DNA from: Collinsella sp.
GTDB taxonomy: Bacteria; Actinomycetota; Coriobacteriia; Coriobacteriales; Coriobacteriaceae
NCBI GenBank assembly: GCA_019419525.1
Contig: DXZU01000024.1
Location: 1 to 44,565 of the forward strand
Length of the DNA stretch: 44,565 bases
Direction: 5' to 3'
Position numbers and translations under genes: made by a program. Positions 25,830 to 34,274 of this stretch are shown here, piece by piece; the first letter of the stretch is position 1; every line of letters begins with the position of its first letter. The notes below the pieces were generated by a model. The model worked only from the letters and a program-made list of their open reading frames with translations, did not search any database and was not told the DNA's origin.

Positions 25830-26768
25830 ATGAGCAATGTTTACACGTCCATCGATCAGCTTATCGGCCACACCCCGCTTCTGGAGCTCACCCACTTCGA
25901 GGCCGACGAGGACCTCAAGGCCCGTGTGCTCGTCAAATTGGAATACTTCAACCCCGCCGGGTCCGTCAAAGACCGCGTCGCCAAGAACATGATTGACGAG
26001 GCCGAGAAGGCCGGCAAGCTCGTGCGCGGTGGCGACTACACCATCATCGAGCCCACGAGCGGCAACACCGGCGTCGGCATCGCCTCGGTGGCGGCGGCCC
26101 GCGGCTACAAGGTGATCATCACTATGCCCGAGACCATGTCCGTCGAGCGCCGCAAGCTGATGCAGGCATACGGTGCGCAGCTCGTGCTCACCGACGGCTC
26201 CAAGGGCATGAAGGGCGCTATCGCCAAGGCGGAGGAGCTGCAGAAGGAAACTCCCAACAGCATCATCGCCGGCCAGTTTGTGAACCCCGCGAACCCGGCC
26301 ATTCACAAGGCCACGACCGGCCCCGAGATCTGGGACGACACCGACGGCAAGGTCGACATCTTCGTCGCCGGCGTCGGCACCGGCGGCACCGTGACCGGCG
26401 TGGGCGAGTTCCTCAAGGAGCAAAACCCCGAGATTCAGGTCGTCGCCGTCGAGCCCGCCACCTCCCCGGTGCTCTCCAAGGGCCAGGCCGGCCCGCACAA
26501 GATCCAGGGTATCGGTGCCGGCTTTGTGCCCGACGTCCTCGACACCCAGGTCTACGACGAGATCATCCCCGTCGAGAACGACGACGCCTTTGCCACCGGC
26601 CGCGCCGTGGGCCACAAGGAGGGCGTGCTCGTGGGCATTTCGTCCGGCGCCGCCGTGTGGGCCGCACTGCAGCTGGCCAAGCGCCCCGAGAACGAGGGCA
26701 AGACCATCGTGGCGCTGCTCGCCGACACCGGCGAGCGTTACCTGTCCACGGCGCTCTTCCAGGACTAG
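25830..26768 (+). CDS. cysK: Cysteine synthase A (O-acetylserine sulfhydrylase)
   Basis: A cytosolic PLP enzyme making cysteine from O-acetylserine and sulfide. The 312-residue fold-type II protein has the PLP Lys in NPAGSVKDRVAKNM near residue 46, the substrate loop PTSGNTGVG near 72, the phosphate-binding GTGGTVTGVG near 178 and the late SSGAAVWAAL. TTTGGAGG lies before the ATG. The divergent Rrf2 gene and downstream mnmA place it in a sulfur-metabolism group. No serine acetyltransferase gene is in the window. Confidence 0.96.
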   Translation: MSNVYTSIDQLIGHTPLLELTHFEADEDLKARVLVKLEYFNPAGSVKDRVAKNMIDEAEKAGKLVRGGDYTIIEPTSGNTGVGIASVAAARGYKVIITMPETMSVERRKLMQAYGAQLVLTDGSKGMKGAIAKAEELQKETPNSIIAGQFVNPANPAIHKATTGPEIWDDTDGKVDIFVAGVGTGGTVTGVGEFLKEQNPEIQVVAVEPATSPVLSKGQAGPHKIQGIGAGFVPDVLDTQVYDEIIPVENDDAFATGRAVGHKEGVLVGISSGAAVWAALQLAKRPENEGKTIVALLADTGERYLSTALFQD

Positions 26769-26868
26769 AGCTTCTCGTTCTTAGAACGAGTCCAAGGCAC
26801 GCCGGTCTCCCCTCTCTTCTGGCAGCCTGAGCTCATCCCAACAGGGTGTCCCACAGGACGCCCGAACT

Positions 26869-26920
26869 TGCTACAATGTCTGCGGCGCGGAACCAGCCTC
26901 CCGCGCCGCTTTTCTTTTTT
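26869..26920 (+). terminator. Terminator with overlapping -10 element, upstream of mnmA
   Basis: Stem GCGGCGCGG/CCGCGCCGC (26882-26890 with 26901-26909), then TTTTCTTTTTT. It can end the cysK transcript. An extended -10 (TGCTACAAT, 26869-26877) lies just before it; transcription from there would start inside the stem, so its meaning is unclear. Confidence 0.7.
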
Positions 26921-26949
26921 GGCCACATGCCACCAAGGAGAACCTCCCC

Positions 26950-28050
26950 ATGCACAACAAGCGCGTGCTCGTCGCCATGAGCGGCGGCGTCGATTCCAGC
27001 GTGACCGCGTATCTGCTCAAAAGTCAAGGTTACGAATGTGTCGGTGCCACCATGCGCCTCACCTGCCCCGCGCCCGATCCCGTCACGGGCATGAGTAAAG
27101 CCGACCGCGACATCGCCGATGCAAAGGCCGTCGCCGAGCGCCTGGGGATACCCCACCATGTGCTCGACCTGCAGCAGACCTTCGACCGTAACGTTATCGA
27201 GCGCTTCGTGACTGCCTATCAGGAGGGACTGACGCCCAACCCGTGCATCATCTGCAACCGCCATATTAAGTTTGGGGCACTGCTCGATGCGGCACTCAAT
27301 ATGGGCTGCGACTACATCGCCACAGGTCACTACGCCAAAACGAGCCAAGCGGCCGACGGCACCTGGCAGCTGTACCGCGGCGAGGACCCCAAAAAGGACC
27401 AGAGTTACTTTTTGTATTCGCTTACGCAGGAACGCCTGGCGCACACGATCTTTCCGCTGGCTGGGCTGGACAAAGAGCGCGACGTGCGCCGCATTGCCGC
27501 CGAGCAGGGCTTTACCAACGCCAAGAAGGCCGAAAGCGAGGACATCTGCTTTATTCCAGACGGTGACTACGCGGGCTATATCGAGCGCCGCTGCGGACAT
27601 CCCGCTGCACCGGGCGACATTGTGTGGCGCGACGGCAGCGTGGTCGGGCGCCACAACGGTGCGCTGCGCTACACCATCGGTCAGCGCAAGGGCCTGGGCG
27701 TCGCGATGGCGCATCCCGTGTACGTAACGGGCGTCGACGCCGACAGCAGCACCGTGCATCTGGGCGAGGCCGAGGACCTAACGGCCACAGCGCTCACGGC
27801 CAACGACTGGATCTGGAGTGCCCCTGCCGACCGCATGAAGGCAGAGCTCACGTCCGGTGGCATTCGCGTAGGTGCCAAGTACCGCTATCGTCAGAAAGAC
27901 CAGGCAGCGACCCTTGCGCGCGGCGAAGACGGGCAAATGCTGCTAACTTTTGACGACCCGCAGCGCGCCATCGCCCCCGGCCAAGCCGTTGTAGTCTACC
28001 GCGGCGACATCGTCCTGGGCGGCGGCACCGTTACGACAGCCATCAAGTAG
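26950..28050 (+). CDS. mnmA: tRNA-specific 2-thiouridylase MnmA
   Basis: It inserts sulfur at position 2 of the wobble uridine of tRNA for Lys, Glu and Gln, using persulfide sulfur ultimately from cysteine. The 366-residue PP-loop enzyme has MSGGVDSSV near residue 10, the catalytic Cys in TPNPCIICNRHIKF near 98 and the second catalytic Cys in EDICFIPDGDY near 199, so both active-site Cys are present. The C-terminal beta-barrel (about 290-366) is intact. GGAG precedes the ATG. A hairpin repeat (28069-28131) follows. Confidence 0.96.
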   Translation: MHNKRVLVAMSGGVDSSVTAYLLKSQGYECVGATMRLTCPAPDPVTGMSKADRDIADAKAVAERLGIPHHVLDLQQTFDRNVIERFVTAYQEGLTPNPCIICNRHIKFGALLDAALNMGCDYIATGHYAKTSQAADGTWQLYRGEDPKKDQSYFLYSLTQERLAHTIFPLAGLDKERDVRRIAAEQGFTNAKKAESEDICFIPDGDYAGYIERRCGHPAAPGDIVWRDGSVVGRHNGALRYTIGQRKGLGVAMAHPVYVTGVDADSSTVHLGEAEDLTATALTANDWIWSAPADRMKAELTSGGIRVGAKYRYRQKDQAATLARGEDGQMLLTFDDPQRAIAPGQAVVVYRGDIVLGGGTVTTAIK

Positions 28051-28068
28051 CCCCATCCCCTTCATAAA

Positions 28069-28131
28069 TTGCGGTGAAATAGGGACTGTTTAAGCGTTTA
28101 AAACCGCCAAACAGTCCCTATTTCACCGCAA
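28069..28131. repeat. Palindrome family TTGCGGTGAAATAG, copy 2
   Basis: Perfect 23-bp arms (28069-28091 and 28109-28131) with a 17-base loop, just after mnmA and before the convergent M42 gene. The outer 14 bases equal copy 1 (16944-17006). The inner arm bases differ but are again perfectly complementary. Confidence 0.78.
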
Positions 28132-28186
28132 CTTAGAGAGGACGGCCTCGGTCGGTACTGCCGTATCAGCCGAGGCCGCTGCATCG

Positions 28187-29230
28187 CTAGCGCTGTACGT
28201 AGGCGCGGACGAGCTCGAAGGTGTTGCGCACGCCGTCCATGTGGCTACGCTCGTAGTTGTGGCTCGCATACACGCCGGGGCCGATCAGACCATGGCGAAT
28301 GTCGTAGCCGGCAGAGAGCGTGGCTTCGACGTCCGAACCGTAATGCGGATACACGTCGATAGCGTAATCGAGCTCAAGCTCGCGCGCGATATTGGACAGC
28401 GCCGTCACCAGGTCGTAGTTGTACGGACCGCCCGAATCCTTGGCGCAGATCGACACCATGTGCTCGGTGCAGCCTAGGTCGTCGCCCACGCAGCCCATGT
28501 CAACGCTGATCATCTCGCGCGTGTCGGCCGGCACGAAGGCGCCGCCGTGGCCCACCTCCTCGTACACGGTAAAGAGCAGCGAAACCTTACGCGAAAGCGT
28601 CACCTCGCCAGCGGCGACGGCACGCGCCAAGCCCAACAAAATGGCGGCCGATAGCTTGTCATCCAGGAAGCGGCTCTTAATGTAGCCGCTCTCCGTCACC
28701 GTCGTGCGAGGATCCATAGCGATGATGTCGCCGGTCTGAATACCCAGCTCGAGCACATCGTCCTTGCTGTCGACGTTCTCGTCGAGCAAGATCTCCATGT
28801 TCTTCTCGATAGTCTTGACCGGCTCGTCGGCCACGTGCGCCGAAGGCTCGGTGTTAAGAACCACGCCCGTGTAGACATTGCCGTCGCGCGTGTAGACGGT
28901 GCAGTTCTCGCCATCGGCCGTAGACCACTGATGCCCACCGAGCGTCGTGGGGCGCAGGCGGCCATTGTCCTTAATGGAACGCACCATGGCGCCTAGGGTA
29001 TCGACATGGCTCGCCAGTACGAGCGGCTCGCCCTCGCCGCCAAGCTCAACGAGCACGTTACCCTTATTAGAACGCTCAGGCCCAAACCCCATATCGCGCA
29101 GGGTCTCCATCAGATAATCAGTCGCCGCACGGGTATAGCCGGTAGGGGAGGCAATAGAAGTCAGCGTCTTAAGCTGTCCTGCGATATAGGAGAGCGTCTC
29201 CTCTAGAGAAGCATCAATATTAGAAGTCAT
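28187..29230 (-). CDS. M42 family metallopeptidase
   Basis: A cytosolic di-metal aminopeptidase/glucanase-type M42 protein of 347 residues. Metal and catalytic residues visible: His in ASHVDTLG, Asp in SRFLDDKLSAA, the Glu pair in TVYEEVGHGG, Asp in ISVDMGCVG and the late His in YASHNYERSH. The ATG at 29230 is better spaced from GGAAGG than an ATG two codons upstream. It lies alone; upstream are two GCACGTGC palindromes and the 310-bp element at 29365-29674. Confidence 0.93.
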   Translation of the reverse strand: MTSNIDASLEETLSYIAGQLKTLTSIASPTGYTRAATDYLMETLRDMGFGPERSNKGNVLVELGGEGEPLVLASHVDTLGAMVRSIKDNGRLRPTTLGGHQWSTADGENCTVYTRDGNVYTGVVLNTEPSAHVADEPVKTIEKNMEILLDENVDSKDDVLELGIQTGDIIAMDPRTTVTESGYIKSRFLDDKLSAAILLGLARAVAAGEVTLSRKVSLLFTVYEEVGHGGAFVPADTREMISVDMGCVGDDLGCTEHMVSICAKDSGGPYNYDLVTALSNIARELELDYAIDVYPHYGSDVEATLSAGYDIRHGLIGPGVYASHNYERSHMDGVRNTFELVRAYVQR

Positions 29231-29279
29231 ATGCATCCTTCCAAGTAAAACTAAGACCGAGTCCCGATTTTAACCGTTC

Positions 29280-29347
29280 TGCACGTGCAATGCCCCAGGA
29301 GCCGAGCCGCCTCCAGACGTCCCCGCACCGGTTTTGTGCACGTGCAC
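29280..29347. promoter_or_regulatory. Paired GCACGTGC palindromes
   Basis: Perfect palindromes TGCACGTGCA (29280-29289) and GTGCACGTGCAC (29336-29347), centres 57 bp apart, 50-120 bp upstream of the M42 start. Possible operator sites. Confidence 0.4.
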
Positions 29348-29364
29348 GGTTTACAATCTCAATC

Positions 29365-29674
29365 TTGCATAAATCCTATTGGTATTTGCATAGAAATGAG
29401 GCATCTTTTTGCTTCGTCTCAGGGTGCCCCACCTTGGACCGTGCAAAAACGGAGTATTCAGCACCGTGGGCCCCAACGGCCCCATCACGAACGACAAAAC
29501 GACGCGGTTACAGCAGTGTTGCAGGTCGTCGCAAAGCAGAAACTCAGTAACAACCCCCTCCACTCATCGATAGCCCGCCCACAATGGCTGTCGATGGGCG
29601 CCTGCGGATCACTACCGCCCATTCACAACGTTATGCATTTTTAAGAGCTTGTTGAATACTCCCAAAAATGCACG
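29365..29674. repeat. Duplicated ~310-bp intergenic element, copy A
   Basis: It begins TTGCATAAATCC, then 74 bp from the start comes CCGTGCAAAAACGGAGTATT (29439 on), and it ends with the inverted partner TGAATACTCCC/AAAAATGCACG (29653-29674). The copy at 41516-41826 has the same ends at the same distances (74 and 215 bp). The interior is not similar, but here it contains an 11-bp hairpin (29565-29575 with 29586-29596). It could be a structured RNA, a MITE-like element or a paired operator. Confidence 0.6.
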
Positions 29675-29748
29675 CAGGGAAGTGCACCACCTATCCGCAG
29701 CGGGCAGTACGCCTTGGTTTTGTCCGTCTCAGGGCATCGACGCAGCAC

Positions 29749-29780
29749 AAAAAGCCCCGCCGTGCGTAGCACGGCGGGGC
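29749..29780 (-). terminator. Terminator after the FucO-type gene
   Basis: Minus-strand perfect 12-bp stem GCCCCGCCGTGC/GCACGGCGGGGC, 3-base loop, then TTTTTGTG. Confidence 0.88.
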
Positions 29781-29833
29781 CAGCGGCACGTCAAAAGACC
29801 ATACACCTACGGGCGAAGGACCACCAAACTGGG

Positions 29834-31000
29834 CTAGGCAGCCGGGCAGATCTTCTTGAAGAGCTCGATGACGTCGTCGAGCGTTGCCTCGCGCGGGTTA
29901 CCCGGGAAACAAGCGTCGGCCATGGCGTCCTTGGCCAGGACCTCGATCTCGTCAGCCTTCATGGCCTCGCAGACGTGCGGGATATTCACGTCGGCGGAAA
30001 GCTGCTTGACGGCGGCGATAGCGGCGTCGGCAGCCTCGTCGGTGCTCATGCCCGTGGTGTCAACGCCCATGGCGGCGGCAACCTTGGCCAGACGCTCGGC
30101 GCAAACCGGCTTGTTGAACTCCATGGCGATCGGCAGCAGCATGGCGCAAGCGACGCCGTGCGGGGTGTCGTAGTGAGCGGACAGGGTGTGAGCCATGGCG
30201 TGGTCGATGCCCAGGCCAACATTGGAGAAGCCCATGCCGGCGACATACTGGCCAAGGGCCATGCCCTCGCGGCCGGAGCCGGGCTGGCCGGACTTGGCCT
30301 CGGCAACGGAGTCGCGTAGGTTCTCGCTGATCAGCTTGATGGCCTCAAAGTGGAACATGTCGGAGAGCTCCCAAGCGCCCTTGGTGGTATAGCCCTCGAT
30401 GGCATGGGTCAGAGCGTCCATACCAGTGGAAGCGGTCAGGCCGGCGGGCATGGAAGCCATCATGTCAGGATCGACGACGGCGACCTCGGGGGCGTCGTTG
30501 GTGTCGACGCACACGAACTTGCGGACCTTCTCGGGGTCGGTGATGACGTAGTTGATGGTCACCTCGGCAGCGGTACCGGCGGTCGTCGGCACGGCGATGG
30601 TGAACACGGCGTGGTTCTTAGTGGGAGCAACGCCCTCGAGGCTGCGGACATCGGCGAACTCGGGGTTGTTGATGATGATGCCGATGGCCTTGGCGGTGTC
30701 CATGGAGGAGCCGCCACCGATGGTCACGATAGCGTCAGCCTCGGCGGCCTTGAAGGCCTCGACGCCGTCCTTGACGTTCTGAATCGTGGGGTTGGGCTTG
30801 ATCTCGGAGTAGAGGCTCCAAGCGATGCCGGCGGCGTCGAGCTCGTCGGTCACCTTAGCGGTAACGCCAAACTTGACCAGATCGGGGTCGGAGCAGACGA
30901 AGATCTTCTTGTAGCCGCGACGCTGGAGCTCGCCGGGGATCTCCTTGATGGCGCCGGAACCATGATAAGAGATGGTATTGAGAACGAAACGATTAGCCAT
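29834..31000 (-). CDS. Iron-containing alcohol dehydrogenase, FucO (lactaldehyde reductase) type
   Basis: A group III NAD-dependent dehydrogenase of 388 residues. Visible: the nucleotide loop GGGSSMDTAKAIG near 95, PTTAGTAAEVT, and the iron-binding His in GIDHAMAHTLSAHYDTPHG near 260-280, with an Asp in PDMMASMPAGLTASTGMDA. It matches the FucO subgroup in length and motifs, implying reduction of lactaldehyde or a similar aldehyde during anaerobic sugar use. Other fucose/rhamnose genes are absent, so the substrate is uncertain. The ATG at 31000 has GGGAGG before it. It is monocistronic. A TTGAAACGCTTTAA-like half-palindrome lies about 100 bp upstream. Confidence 0.9.
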   Translation of the reverse strand: MANRFVLNTISYHGSGAIKEIPGELQRRGYKKIFVCSDPDLVKFGVTAKVTDELDAAGIAWSLYSEIKPNPTIQNVKDGVEAFKAAEADAIVTIGGGSSMDTAKAIGIIINNPEFADVRSLEGVAPTKNHAVFTIAVPTTAGTAAEVTINYVITDPEKVRKFVCVDTNDAPEVAVVDPDMMASMPAGLTASTGMDALTHAIEGYTTKGAWELSDMFHFEAIKLISENLRDSVAEAKSGQPGSGREGMALGQYVAGMGFSNVGLGIDHAMAHTLSAHYDTPHGVACAMLLPIAMEFNKPVCAERLAKVAAAMGVDTTGMSTDEAADAAIAAVKQLSADVNIPHVCEAMKADEIEVLAKDAMADACFPGNPREATLDDVIELFKKICPAA

Positions 31001-31132
31001 TGATAGCCTCCCATCGTGTGCGGGGCATCCATTACGCCCCACGCTATGAGTCCCATCCTAACGCTTTTGAAACAAAAAACGCGTGAGAACGTCAAACTAT
31101 TTAAAGCGTTTCAACAGACGATGAAAAATATT

Positions 31133-31159
31133 GCGACAAAGGGACAGCCCCTTTGCCGC
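31133..31159 (-). terminator. Terminator after the YoaK-like gene
   Basis: Inverted repeat GCGACAAAGGG/CCCTTTGCCGC with one mismatch. The minus strand continues AATATTTTTC. Confidence 0.65.
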
Positions 31160-31165
31160 ATTCGG

Positions 31166-31882
31166 TTACTTTCGGCAGCCCTCTTTCCAAGCCTCGGCCG
31201 CAACCTTCCAGCGTAAGCGCAAGTCGCGCTCGCGGTCGATGAACATGATGGCAAACGCGACAAACAGCAGCAAGCTCGCCACGACGATGGCGTGCAGGCC
31301 CATGCGCTCAATACACCAGTTGCCCAACACGGCGCCAAACACAAAGGTAAAGATCACGCCAAAGTACAGCAGGCCGTTTTCCAAAAAGCCGCGCCTGTGG
31401 GTGATGATGTAATCGTCCACGTTTTGCAGCGCGTTGCGCAAGTTGCCGATGCACATGGTCGTAGCGATGCCGTGACCGTGGATCTTGCGGAAGCTCTCGA
31501 CCTGCATGCCGCAGGCAAACGAGGTAAGGCAGTTGGCGAGCAGGTTGTAACCGCCACCGGGGATAAAGCTCACGCCCAGCAAGATGACGGCTTCAAAGAA
31601 CACCGTCACCTGACGCCAGTGGATCACGCTGCCAAACCGCTCGTGCACCAGGTCGGCAAGCATAATGCCCACGGCAAACGACACCACGGGGAAGAAATAG
31701 CGCCCCGCCAGCGCCCAGTTGCCCTCCGAGATGCTCACGCCCACCAGCAAGATGTTGCCCGTCTGCGCGTTGGCGAAAACATGGTCGCGCCCAATGTACG
31801 AATACACGTCCATAAAGCCACCGGCGAGCGCCAAGATGATGCCCAGCTCAATAGACTCCGATATCTGTTTGGCACGCTGCAT
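31166..31882 (-). CDS. YoaK/DUF1275 family membrane protein
   Basis: A 238-residue membrane protein with about six hydrophobic segments and the DUF1275 features GGFMDVYSYI, FANAQTGNIL and QNVDDY. Function unknown in the family. The ATG at 31882 follows AAGGAGG by 10 bases; the frame runs another 77 codons upstream without family similarity. Divergent from the YgiQ gene. Confidence 0.85.
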   Translation of the reverse strand: MQRAKQISESIELGIILALAGGFMDVYSYIGRDHVFANAQTGNILLVGVSISEGNWALAGRYFFPVVSFAVGIMLADLVHERFGSVIHWRQVTVFFEAVILLGVSFIPGGGYNLLANCLTSFACGMQVESFRKIHGHGIATTMCIGNLRNALQNVDDYIITHRRGFLENGLLYFGVIFTFVFGAVLGNWCIERMGLHAIVVASLLLFVAFAIMFIDRERDLRLRWKVAAEAWKEGCRK

Positions 31883-32061
31883 CGTCGTGCATCCTCCTTG
31901 TTGACGACTCTCTCGTGCGTTGGCGGAAACATAGCCGCCGTTCATACTGTAACCCATTGACAACATGGCGTGCGCGCGAGACGGGTTCCCCAGCGCGCAG
32001 ATACACAGTCTGGAAACAAACAGCGGGCGCGGCGCCGACACCCGACGCCTCGTGTACTCCC

Positions 32062-32094
32062 CCAGTCTTTTTAGCTCCGTCCCAAAAAGACTGG
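32062..32094. repeat. CAGTCTTTTT palindrome
   Basis: A perfect 11-bp hairpin (CCAGTCTTTTT/AAAAAGACTGG) upstream of the YgiQ gene. It shares the 16-mer CAGTCTTTTTGGGACG (in inverse orientation) with 12598-12613. Confidence 0.55.
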
Positions 32095-32132
32095 TTACAA
32101 TTACGTGCAGCATACAGACACCGGGAGGGATC

Positions 32133-34274
32133 GTGGCAAAAAAGCCTCAGCACGCTCAGAACAACCAGCGCAGTCAGCAGGGCAAACAGGGCCAGCAGCA
32201 AAAGCGCGGCGGCAAGGCGCAGGCCACGGTCGCCCGCACCAAGCATTCCCAAGCGACGCCCGCCCGCCCCTGGCGCCCGGGCCGCGATAAATTCCTCCCC
32301 GTCAGTCGAGCCGACATGGATGCACGCGGCTGGGACCAGTGCGACTTTGTCTACATCTGCGGCGACGCCTACGTGGACCATCCCAGCTTTGGTATGGCCA
32401 TCGTCAGCCGCGTACTCGACGCACACGGCTACAAGGTGGGCATCATCTGCCAGCCCGATTGGACCGACCCCGCCAGCATCACCGTGCTCGGCGAGCCGCG
32501 CCTGGGCTTTCTCGTCAGTGCCGGCAACATGGACTCCATGGTCAACCACTATTCGGTGACCAAGCACCGCCGCCACACCGACGCCTACACTCCCGGTGGC
32601 GAGGAGGGGCACCGTCCCAACCGAGCTGTCACGGTCTACGGCAACCTCATCCGCCAGACGTTCAAGGACGCCCCCATCATCATCGGCGGCATCGAGGCAA
32701 GCCTGCGCCGCCTGGCCCACTACGACTACTGGCAGGACAAGCTCAAGCGCTCGGTGCTGCTCGACTCGGGCGCCGACATCCTCATCTACGGCATGGGAGA
32801 GCACGCAATCGTCGAGATCGCCGACGCGCTCGACGCGGGACTGCCCGTCGACCAGATTACCTATATCAACGGCACCGTCTACCGCACGGGCTCACTCGAC
32901 GAGGTCTACGACTACGATTTGCTGCCCAGCTGGGACGACCTTGCCGCCGACAAGCTCAACTACGCACGCAGCTTTAACGTGCAGCAGCAAAACATGGACC
33001 CCATCACCGGACACCGCCTGGTAGAGCCCTACCCCAACAACGTCTATGTGGTGCAGAACCCGCCATCGGCGACGTTGACGACCGACGAGATGGACGAGGT
33101 GGCCGAGCTCCCCTACGCACGCGATTGGCATCCCGACTACGACGCGGCGGGCGGCGTGCCGGCCTTTGCCGAGATCAAGTTTTCCATTAGCTCCAACCGC
33201 GGCTGTTTTGGCGAGTGCTCGTTTTGCGCGCTCACCTTCCACCAGGGTCGCGTGCTGCAGATGCGCAGCCACGACTCGATCATTCGCGAAGCCGAGCTGC
33301 TCACGCACGACCCCGAGTTTAAGGGCTATATCAACGACGTGGGCGGACCGACGGCAAACTTTAGCCGCCCGGCCTGCGACAAGCAGCTCAAGCACGGCGT
33401 GTGCAAGAACAAACGCTGTCTGTGGCCGAGCGTGTGCAAGAACATGGTGGTCGACGAGAGCGGCTACACGCAGTTGCTGCGCGACCTGCGCCAACTGCCG
33501 GGCGTCAAGAAGGTCTTCGTCCGCAGCGGCATCCGCTTTGACTACACCATGGCCGATGCCTCGGACGAGTTTTTGCGCGAGCTGCTGGAACATCATGTCT
33601 CGGGCCAGCTACGCGTGGCACCCGAGCACGTGAGCGACGCGGTGCTCTCCGTAATGGGCAAGCCGAGCCGCGCCGTCTACGATGCATTCTGTCGCAAATT
33701 TGAGCGCTTGAACCGTGAATACGGCCTTAAGCAGTACGTGGTGCCGTATCTGATCTCGAGCCACCCCGGATCGACGATGAAGGAAGCCGTGGACCTTGCC
33801 GAAGCCGTGCGCGACATGGGCTATATGCCCGAGCAAGTGCAGGACTTCTACCCCACCCCGTCCACCATGTCGACCTGTATGTACTACACCGGCGTGGATC
33901 CGCGTACTATGCAGCCGATCTACGTGGCGCGCGACCCGCACGAAAAGGCCATGCAGCGCGCGCTCATTCAGTACCGCAAGCCCGAGAACTACAAGCTCGT
34001 GCGCGAAGCATTGGAAAAGGCCGGGCGTCGTGACCTGATCGGCTACACCAAGCATTGCCTGATCCGTCCCGTACCGCCGCGCCCGGGCGAGACGTCTGCT
34101 GGCGGCGGACATGGGACCGGCAAGAAGGGCGGCAAGGCCCACGGTGGCGCCGCCGGCAAGGGACCCAAGGGTAGCAAGGGCCACGGCGGCATGTCGCGTG
34201 CGCAAAACACCGCAGGCCGCAACCGCGCGGCCCAGGGGCGTCAGGGCGCCAACGGAGGCGGACGCCGCAATTAG
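32133..34274 (+). CDS. YgiQ family radical SAM protein
   Basis: A 713-residue radical SAM protein of unknown reaction. Layout: a short basic Gln/Lys-rich leader, the N-terminal YgiQ domain (WDQCDFVYICGDAYVDHPSF), the [4Fe-4S] motif CFGECSFC near residue 358-365, a further Cys set in ACDKQLKHGVCKNKRCLWPS, and a C-terminal domain. It ends in about 70 residues of Gly/Lys/Arg/Ala-rich low complexity. The start is a GTG at 32133, placed 4 bases after GGGAGGG; an ATG 56 codons upstream falls before that site. Its last bases overlap the convergent CPBP gene by 4. Confidence 0.9.
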   Translation: MAKKPQHAQNNQRSQQGKQGQQQKRGGKAQATVARTKHSQATPARPWRPGRDKFLPVSRADMDARGWDQCDFVYICGDAYVDHPSFGMAIVSRVLDAHGYKVGIICQPDWTDPASITVLGEPRLGFLVSAGNMDSMVNHYSVTKHRRHTDAYTPGGEEGHRPNRAVTVYGNLIRQTFKDAPIIIGGIEASLRRLAHYDYWQDKLKRSVLLDSGADILIYGMGEHAIVEIADALDAGLPVDQITYINGTVYRTGSLDEVYDYDLLPSWDDLAADKLNYARSFNVQQQNMDPITGHRLVEPYPNNVYVVQNPPSATLTTDEMDEVAELPYARDWHPDYDAAGGVPAFAEIKFSISSNRGCFGECSFCALTFHQGRVLQMRSHDSIIREAELLTHDPEFKGYINDVGGPTANFSRPACDKQLKHGVCKNKRCLWPSVCKNMVVDESGYTQLLRDLRQLPGVKKVFVRSGIRFDYTMADASDEFLRELLEHHVSGQLRVAPEHVSDAVLSVMGKPSRAVYDAFCRKFERLNREYGLKQYVVPYLISSHPGSTMKEAVDLAEAVRDMGYMPEQVQDFYPTPSTMSTCMYYTGVDPRTMQPIYVARDPHEKAMQRALIQYRKPENYKLVREALEKAGRRDLIGYTKHCLIRPVPPRPGETSAGGGHGTGKKGGKAHGGAAGKGPKGSKGHGGMSRAQNTAGRNRAAQGRQGANGGGRRN

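Larger units (their letters stand above)
29231..29833. other. Long intergenic region
   Basis: About 600 bp without a believable gene, between the M42 gene (its upstream side) and the FucO-type gene (its downstream side). It holds two GCACGTGC palindromes (29280-29289, 29336-29347), the duplicated element (29365-29674) and the FucO terminator (29749-29780). Confidence 0.7.

Noticed and set aside
26773..26790. CTCGTTC/GAACGAG hairpin right after cysK as a terminator
   Set aside because: It has no T-tract. The hairpin at 26882-26920 is a much better terminator.
29351..29563. Short minus-strand open frames in the duplicated elements (29351-29563 and 41422-41685) with similar-looking peptides
   Set aside because: The elements differ by one base in the poly-A run, which shifts the frame, so the resemblance comes from DNA similarity and not from a conserved peptide.
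31050..31125. cre-like catabolite site upstream of the FucO-type gene
   Set aside because: The GAAACGCTTTAA-like half-sites match the catabolite-repression consensus only in part, and no promoter fits around them.
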